The notes beneath the pieces are model-generated. The model saw only the letters and a program-made list of their open reading frames with translations, did not search any database and had not been told where the DNA came from. 64,000 nt of DNA from Brasenia schreberi. Lineage: Eukaryota > Streptophyta > Magnoliopsida > Nymphaeales > Cabombaceae. Location of the stretch: NCBI GenBank assembly GCA_036023115.1, contig JAYKKT010000080.1:8879501-8943500 (forward strand). The letters run 5' to 3'. Position numbers and translations under genes: made by a program. The stretch's first letter is position 1. The number at the start of each line of letters is the position of its first letter. Below, in pieces: positions 35,601 to 44,600 of the stretch.

Positions 35601-38600
35601 ACAAATACAATAAAAATCATATCATGCACTTTATAACTTTATATATTGTCATTCAAAATAAAAAACATAAATAATACAATAAACAACAAATATAAAGAAA
35701 TTTTTTGGAAAAACTCCAAAAGTATACCACAACTTGGGTTGGGAGGCTTGTACACATGTCGTAGAACACCTTGGGAGCCATTGGAGAGCACTCTATGAGC
35801 TTTCAATAGACGCCAGCGAGCTTCTGTTCGGTCAAGGACCTTTTATAAAGGTCTCTGGCCGTATCACCACTATCATACAATACAAACAATACGGGTTGTA
35901 TCGCATGATACAACCCGATAAGTTACGGATTGTGATACAAAATGGTGTACTATACGATACGTATTGCACCGTATTGAAACGGATAACACTGGAATAATCG
36001 CATATATCTAGAAACTTTTGAAGCAAATGGTAGCTCTAGAAAACCAATTCCCAATTATGAATGGGGGTGACAATGTCATCAGAACCGTATAGGAAGAACT
36101 GCAAGTCATGGAGACACTTCCTTTTAAGGAAATCCTAGCATCTAATTTTGCTTCTCTAGTGTGAAAGATATTTGTGATAGCCTTAGTCTGGAAACAAAGT
36201 GAAAAGATCACAATTCGTTTCTACCTTAGTCTGGAAACAAAGTGAAAAGATCCCAATTCGTTTCTACCTTGGACAACAGTCTATATGCTAGCATGGAGAT
36301 TTGGATTCGATACAAAAGTTCATGATAAACTGAAACTTGGAATATAGTATAACTTGGGTTACAAGTTTGGGAACTAAGTCTGGAAGCAAGCCTTCTTAAG
36401 AAGTGTTGGAAGCAGGAAGAAGTAAATTATCATCGAAGCAAAATAAGAGCATAACAGGGTCAATCTAGTATTTAATGCAAAATATAAAATAAATTTAATG
36501 AGAAAAAGCAAGAATAAATCAGGATCGAACAGGAGAAAAACTTTGACGCAAAATGATCGATTAAAAACTATATATGACATATTATTATGTGATCAAAATG
36601 TGATATCCATATAATCTTTCAATATGATATTAGTGTTCTTGGTCGCATGGGAATGGAACACTGTATCCTTTCCCATTAAACGGTGTTGATTCATATAATT
36701 GTTGCCCAAACACTCATATTTAGCTCCTAGAATTTGAGTTTGTTTATGTGACTTCCCATAGAAAAAACAGTTTTATGAAGTTTTTTGGTGTGTGTGCGTG
36801 TGTGAATGTGTGTGCACATATCCTTGAAGTTTTCTGGTGTGAATAAGTGTGTTCACGCATCCTTTCTTGCATGCATGCGTGTGCATGGTTATATTCTATC
36901 ACTATAGTGCATCTTCTGTGATTTTCAAACATGTTTTGTAATTCTATCTATTGCTGTTATTTTCAACCCTATCATTTATCTAGGCAATATTCTTTCCTTT
37001 ATCAGACAATGATTCGGTAGCCTCTGTGTTGGGATGGTGGAGAGAGGAACACTTCAATGCTTCAGATGAGGATGGAGATGGTCTTTTAAACAAGACAGAA
37101 TTTAACAAGTGCGTATTTGCATTTTAAATTCTTGTTGCCTTTCTTACATAATGATCTTTGCTAATATGTTTCTTTGATCTTCTTGTCTTAGTTTTTTGCA
37201 TCCATCTGACAGCCATAACAAAAAGCTCCACATGTGGTTGTGCAAGGAGGAAGTAAGGTATAAAAGATACCTGTCAGAAATTTGAACTTATAGTTTCATT
37301 TTTGGTATCATGTTATCTACTTACTGGTTCCCCCTTTCCTTTTCCATTTTGCTTTAGATACATCTCACTTGCTTTCGAGAATAAAGGGTGCTTCAGATTT
37401 TGAGAAATAAATCATGCATTATCTGAAGAGGAATGCCCATTTCTTGATAAAAAGGGAGCCACATTGTAACAAAACTCGCATTGTGTTGTAATGTGGTATA
37501 CAGGCACATGTTTTTTTATCAGCAAATTTGATGAGTTTTAGTTTAACTGTTGTAACTTGTCAGTGGCATTTATTTGTGTTTCACTTCTTATATGTATGCA
37601 AGAACTGTAAAACTAGAATGTTATGTGGCATAACAAGCACTTTTTACTAGCATTGCATGGTTAAAGCCGAGTTATGAGTATATTGGTGGTTTTTAAAGCA
37701 GTGTATAATGCATAGAATAAATCGCTATTTTCTTTCTGATTGGGTTAGGGAAAGAGATTCTAATAAAGATGGGCAGATCGACTTTCAAGAATTCTTTCAC
37801 GGGTTGTTTGACATGATAAGGACCTATGATAATGAAGATCACGAGACATCATCATTTGATACCTCAAGGGAGACACCAGCAAAAAAATTGTTTCGGGAGA
37901 TTGATAGAGATAATGATGGGTATGGTTCTCTACTTTGCGAAGAACTTATGTTGTTATCTGTTGAAATGCTATGGTGATACAGCCACCTCCTAGTTTGCTG
38001 TTTCACGACCTGCAGCCGGGGTGGTGCCACATAGCACCGTCATGGATGGATAGGCTTTGGTTGTGGACCCACAGGGCCCCTGGTTGTCTTTAACAACCTT
38101 GGAAGGACATCACATGTATATCCATCAGAGGTGCTTAGTGAATTGTAGATTGCCATAGTGGTGATACTCAAGATCCTAGGTCATGGTTGCAATACTCAAA
38201 ATTTACGTACTATTGATCATTTTTCATCTTTGTCCATGTGTATATGTGTATATATGTACTTTTCACACTTAATTCATTTTCTTCGGCCAGGTACTTGTTA
38301 GCAGCCGAGTTACTGCCTATCATCAAGAAACTTCATCCAGGGGAACGTTTCTATGCAAAACAGCAAGCGGAGTACACAATAATGCAGGTCCTACTATTTG
38401 TACACCTTTAAGATTTAATATTGGTATGCATCAAGGTTTATATAGTTTCTTCTTTTGGTGGGACATAAATGTATTTACCTAGTTTTATTATGTCCTTGCT
38501 TTCTTTATGCTGCTAGATTTTGTTATTCTTCCATGGTTGCATAAGTTTCTTCCTTGTACTTTGCCATATGACTTCACTAGTTAAAGAGCGTGTAACATTC

Positions 38601-41600
38601 TGCCTGATCTTTTCTACTTGGTCATGAAGCTTTCTTAAAATATTTGTTATTCTAATTGTATGAAGTCATATTTGTTTATATTATCCATGGCCTGTGAATT
38701 GTAGCCAACCCCATTTTGCTTAAACTATACTCCCATCGTTTTTTTTGGGATGATGTTAACTAAAAATTTGATGTGGGAATTATTTAAAACTTTCATAAAT
38801 GGTCATTCAAACCTGTACCAATTGATTACTATGCTCATTAATGAGCCAGGTAATCATTAAATCAGGCTCATTTCCTTTAGTTTGCAGGATAACCATGTAG
38901 TGTTAGTTCCTAGGTGCTATTTCTAGCTTGTTTTAATGTCTGCCATCAGTGTTGTTTGACGCGTATCGTATCGTGTATCGTTTTGCTCCACGATACGGGC
39001 GTATTGTATCGTAGCATATCATATCATATTTTAAAATTAAAAAATCAGGAAAAAATATTAAAAATCAGAAAAAAATCAGGAAAAATCTGGTAATTGCAAA
39101 GAATTCATATAATGCAAAGTTTAGTACATATTGATGATTTGATCATTCACCATTGAACAATTGAAAAAAAATTACATATTTTGAAGCAAAAAATGAAATA
39201 CATTTACATTTACATATTGTAATCAGGATCATAAACTAAATAATCTTTATCTTCTCCTTGTTGAAGATCCTCATCACTACCTTCTGCTTCAAAATAAAAA
39301 TCTTCATCTCCTTGATAATGTTGTTGCACTCATTCCAAATTAATCCATGCAATGTCTTCTTCAGTTAGGAGGGAATTTTCTTCGCCATCTTCTATAATCC
39401 AGTCTTCTAATATATCAAAATTATCCAAACTTATTGGATCAAATTGGCTTTCTTCTTTATTTACCTTTTTCAATTGCCTACAATAAAGAAAGATAAGTAA
39501 TTAGTAAATAACATTAACAATATGAATTGAATCTTTAAGTAGTAAGTAATACAAGATTACCTCTATCGGAACCACATATTACAATGGATGAAAACCAAGT
39601 CATTAAGCCCCTTATGTTCCAACTTGTTGTGCTTTTTTGTGTGGATGTGTTGAAAGACACTCTAATTTCTTTCACAACTCGCACGTGCAGTCCAAAATGT
39701 ACTCCTTAGGACTGTTTCAGAAATCTCATTCAACTTTTTGTTTCTTCTATTTTGAGACAACTCTGCAAATTATTATCACTCATCTGAGGAGAACATTCTC
39801 TTCAAGGCTTGCATCTATTTGATAATGCTTTGTACATATAAGAAATTAGTTGCAAACCAAGTTGCAGCTGTACGAAGAAGATCTGTACCATTTGTATATC
39901 TCATCATACACAATACAAAGGCATGGTTCTAGATAAATTTGGTGATATCTTGGCAACACTCAGTTGTTGCTTTTATCTCATCAATCTTATCAATATCTTC
40001 AAGGATGAGATCTAAACAATGGGTTGTGCATGGTGTCAATAGAAAGTCTCATAAGTATCTGCTAACTCCTTTCCAACTCCTTTATAGTTAGCTGCATTAT
40101 CTGTAATTAATTGGACTACGTTGTATAACCCAACCTCGCATATCACCTTATCAAACCTTAGGATCTTTGCAGTGTGCCTCTCTTTTCACATGTCTAGAGA
40201 TCTCAAAAACATAAGTCATTTAGGACAGTAGACAAAAAAGTTTAGCAAGGTCCTTCCTCGCCTATCTGTCTATCCATTTGCCATGATAGTGTATTCTGTC
40301 TCCTTCCATGACTCTCAAAGTTGAACAATATTCTTGCACTTCAATGATGGTCTTATCTAAGATCTTTCCTCTAAACTTCTGATAAGAGGACATCTTGTAT
40401 CCTGGACCAATATTAGTAATTGCATTTGCCATTGCTTTGAAAACTATTTGCTGCATTAAATGGAATGCATGCATCATAAAACCATCTGCCCACTGTAAGG
40501 TTTGCCTAATCATGTAGTTGTTCTGAGGCCATAGCAACATGAATTTCAAGTTTAGCACCAGGTGTAGTGCTAGGAGGAAAAAATGAATGTATGCTAGAAG
40601 CAACTCTTCCTTTACTCCTTCTTGAGCTTCCTCTTCTACCACTTCCACTTGCAAAATCTTCAGCAACTCTCTTTCTTCTGTTTGGTGGTCGAGAACTACT
40701 ACTACCAATCTCTGTTCTGGCATCTGAAGAAATACTATCAGTGAATCCAATAGCATCATCATCTTCCTCAAACATCCCTAAATCATCCTTTTGTTGTCTC
40801 CTATCTTGTATACTCTCAATCATATGAAGACATTGCCGTTTAATGCCTCCTGGCAAACTTCTAACTCTTGCCTGTAAAAGGAGCAACTTCTTTCCTAGTT
40901 CCTGCTAGGTGGTGTTTCAATCGTAAAATTCCACCACTAACCACCTTCTCACAAAACAAACATCTGATTTTTATCTTGAACCCTCAACTGGTATACCCCA
41001 CTGCCATGCCGGATCATCCGACCGAGAATGGGAGTCTCTAACACCCTTTCCTGTCATCTCAATTGAGCATTTTAATTCAATTAAAAACCTAAAAATAAAA
41101 GCACTTCGTAAATCCCTAATCTTCACATAACACTCAAATAGAGTGTCTTCCTCTTCATGAATGCAATAAAAGTCATATCCACACACTTAACAACTTCATA
41201 TTTTGTCATTTACAAAAAAAAAATACAAATAACACAAAAAAACAACAAATACAAAGAAACAAATTCAGAAAACACTCAAAATATATTATAATCTGAGTTG
41301 GGAAGCTTGCACAAACACCGTAGAACACTTTTTTGGGACCCTTAAACACCAAGGAGGAGGAGAACCACCGGAAGAGAACGTGAGGAGCTCCAAAAAAAGC
41401 ACAGAAACTCGCAAAAATACGGGTTTATGTTTAGCCAGGGACCCTTTATACGGGTCCCTAGGCGTATCGCTCATATCGTACGTGCCGTATCATGCGATAC
41501 AGGCCATATCACATGATACAACACGATAACCTATATCTTACGATACCGGTTCGTATCGTATGATACGGCTCGTATCACACGATACGATACGATAAACTTT

Positions 41601-44600
41601 ATCTTGCGATACAGGTTATCATAGCTCACGATACGATACATATCACATAGTATTGTACGATATGGTGTGATACGAACAACACTGTCTGTCATTACTGCTT
41701 TGTAATCTCTATTTAAGCCAGTGAAATGAAACGAATTGCAGAGTTTTTGACTGAAGCATTTTGGGGTTTGAAAGTATATCTCTTCACCTTATCTCATCTA
41801 AACCCAGCTAGTTTGGGTTTAGTGGTCTCTTCACAAGGTTACTTCAATACTTTTCATTATGTCATGATATTCCCATACTCCCCTTAAAACCTGGTTTCTT
41901 TCACAAACAGTCAAACTGTTCTGAGTCATTACTTTCGTCAAACGCCTTCCTCCATCCATTATTATCATTTCACTCTACTCAAATCTCTTACCTTACTATT
42001 TTTACCCACCATCATAGCTTAAACACGTGGTACCATTCTATCCTACTCCTACAATATGTCTACCTCTAATGCATTTGATTTCCATCGACTTCTGGCTGCT
42101 CTTAATCTATTTGAAGGTGAAGGGTTGTCAATTACAAGAACACATGCAAAAGCAATTATAAAAGATATCTCAAATTCTTGACAAGATCGTTAGAAGACAA
42201 CAAGACAAGCATCGTGTAACAACTAATATTTGTCCCATCGAAAGAAAGCATGTTGATGAATCAATTTATGTACACCTGTAGTCAATCCACCAACTCATCG
42301 ATTGCCCATATGTCTACAAAGAAAACACTAAAGAACTGAATGTAGGTAGGTTTCAAGGTCTGTTGAAAACCTTGATGCAAACCCATAATAAGTTTTAGAC
42401 ATACTTAGCTATGAGGCTGATGTTAATTAGGCAACCAAACTGGTTACCAAATATTTTGTAGTGGTAGACATCAAGCCGATCATGGAAACAACACAATATG
42501 TTTCCAACGAAGGGGACACACACCCGACTTGATTTCAACTTCCTAGAATTGCACCATAGATGGTCCTCAGTTTAGCAAACTTACTATAGTAACAAGGATG
42601 TTTGGAGAATAGTTACAACATTCACTTATCCCTTTACCTCTTTGGAATTCAAGCAAAGAACATCAAGTTAATAATCAGAGCAATCTTAAGACAAAGATAT
42701 CTATTATCAGGCAAAATCTTTTCTTTATAATTTGGAACCCTGGCCGCCATCATTTGTATCAAAAAAAAATTGTATGAAGTCAACACTCTGATATCACACA
42801 ACTGTTAGAATGTAATAGGGTTGGACCAACATGACCCATAAGTCTTTGTTTGAAATCAAGTCCCAATGGACCTAAGTCACCCGAGTCAGGGCCACTTGAC
42901 ACCAAGGCCACTTGGGCCATAGGGGCTAATGGCCAGTAAAATAGCCATTGGCCTTCAACAACCAACAACATAGCTGTTGAATTTCACTCTTTTCCTCTAT
43001 AAATTATCCTAATGTATTTAATAACATCAAACCCTTTGTGGTTGTTTTGTATATAGATTTGATCATTCAATAAAGAAGATTTATGAACTTACTTGTTTCT
43101 TTACATGGTATCAAAGCCTATGTGATGGTGGGTGCGGTGGTGATGGCGAAGGCAACTAGTGGTGGTTGGGGTCTGTTGGTATTCGACGGAAAGAGAGAGA
43201 TAAGTCGCCTTACTTGGATTTGCGGGTGATAATGCCCTTGCAGACGCAGGACATCACACACATCTACGAAGAAAGACAACTGTTTGGCATTACTCAACCA
43301 GAGATTTCAATCAACTTGACATTGGGTTTTTGGCCTCTTCCTTGGGCACTGTCATTGCAAGGACGCCATTCTCAATTGTCGCTTTCACCTTATTGACCTT
43401 GCCATTCTCCGACAACCCACAACGATGGAGGAACTTGCCACAATTGTGCTCCACTTGGTGCCAATGATTGTTTCTTTTGTCTCCTTGCTACGCTCACCAT
43501 TAATTTGAAGCACTCTTCCATCCTCAACCTTCACTTCTTCCCACTTCATCCCTCGAAGGTCGCCCTTAAAGACGTGGGATTCGGTATCTCTTTCCAATCA
43601 ATCTGTGTTGACGAAGGAAGAGGTCTCGCCGCTATCGCCAAAGGAGCAAGGATCAGCGAGGGAGCGGAAATCATGGAAGGGATCCAGACATCCAGGGAAA
43701 ATGGATCAAAGACGTTGCATCAACCGAAGGAGTTTAGGATGATTGACATCTTCTCTTTTCATTACCTCTAATTCAGAAAAATGGTAGAGGCAATAGGTAG
43801 AAATGATTGGGAAATGATGATAGATGGTTGTAGATGTTTTTCTCACTTTCTTGTGACAAAGAAAGAGGTAAAGGGACCGGATGTAGAGGTAATGGTATTG
43901 TGATGGAAGTACGTGGCTAAGAACGGTGAAGTCGAGCAGCAGTAGGCTTGGGTGCATGTTTTTGTGGCATAGAAAGAGGGTTTGGTGATTAGGGAAGAGC
44001 GGTCGATGGTGGCTGAGGATTGTTGGGTTGATGTTGGACGATGAAGGAGGGACAATTTGGGTTTTGAGGATGGTGGTCAGGGTGAGTTGGTGCTTAGGTA
44101 AGTGCCGGGTGGTGATCCGAGCAGCAACTCAGGTGAGGCCTACAACACGTAAAGAGAGAAGGATTGAAGTCAGTAGGGAAACCAATGGCAGTGACTTACA
44201 AAGGGCCAGTGGTGGTGATACAACTGAACGACGATGGTGTAGTTGGATAACGATGAAGGGAGCGATAGCGAAGGAGGCAGAGAGGTGGAGTCGATGATGC
44301 TGCCGGACGCTCTTCCTCCTCCTCTCTCTCTCTTTGATCCATGATGGTAGAAGGGCACACTCGAACATGGAAGACTTGTCATGTGCATGTGTCGTTTACA
44401 TGCAGTGGTGATTTAGGTTGTGGATCTGGTTGGATTTATACCCACTTTGAGTTAGATATGCGATTGGTCTTTGCTCGAGCGGTCTTCTTGTGAATTTTCA
44501 TGGCTATTTAACTTGCCTTATGTTCTGATATGATCTAGTTTGGCTCCTCTTTAAGTGTTAATCAAAGTCCATCGAGGTGTGTTTTTTTCAACTTGTTTGT

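Larger units (their letters stand above)
21262..35991 (-). mobile_element. hAT transposon A2, split by three later insertions
   Basis: The left end CAGTGTTAAATCC (21262) and right end CGGATAACACTG (35991) are inverted. They are flanked by a perfect 8-bp duplication, GAATAATC, at 21254-21261 and 35992-35999. Pieces of A2 align with A1 and A3: 21262-21405, 22805-23583, 31025-31837 and 35278-35991. The gaps are an RTE LINE (21412-22800), hAT C (23584-31024) and hAT B (31838-35277). Removing them leaves about 2.5 kb, close to the 2.74 kb of A3. Confidence 0.88.
38791..41825 (+). repeat. Duplicated intron block X1, split by hAT A3
   Basis: 38791-38946 plus 41685-41825 align with 46051-46339 (block X2). 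The shared text includes TTCATAAATGG, CTATTTAAGCC, GAATGAAACGAATTG-like blocks and GGGTTTAGTGG at the end. X1 carries hAT A3; X2 is the uninterrupted form. The block contains a TATTTAAG box and could be a solo or paired LTR, but no primer site was seen. Confidence 0.8.

Noticed and set aside
42058..42180. Short frame MSTSNAFDFHRLL as a possible gag start
   Set aside because: It meets many stops and has no gag motif; kept only as an unexplained stretch.
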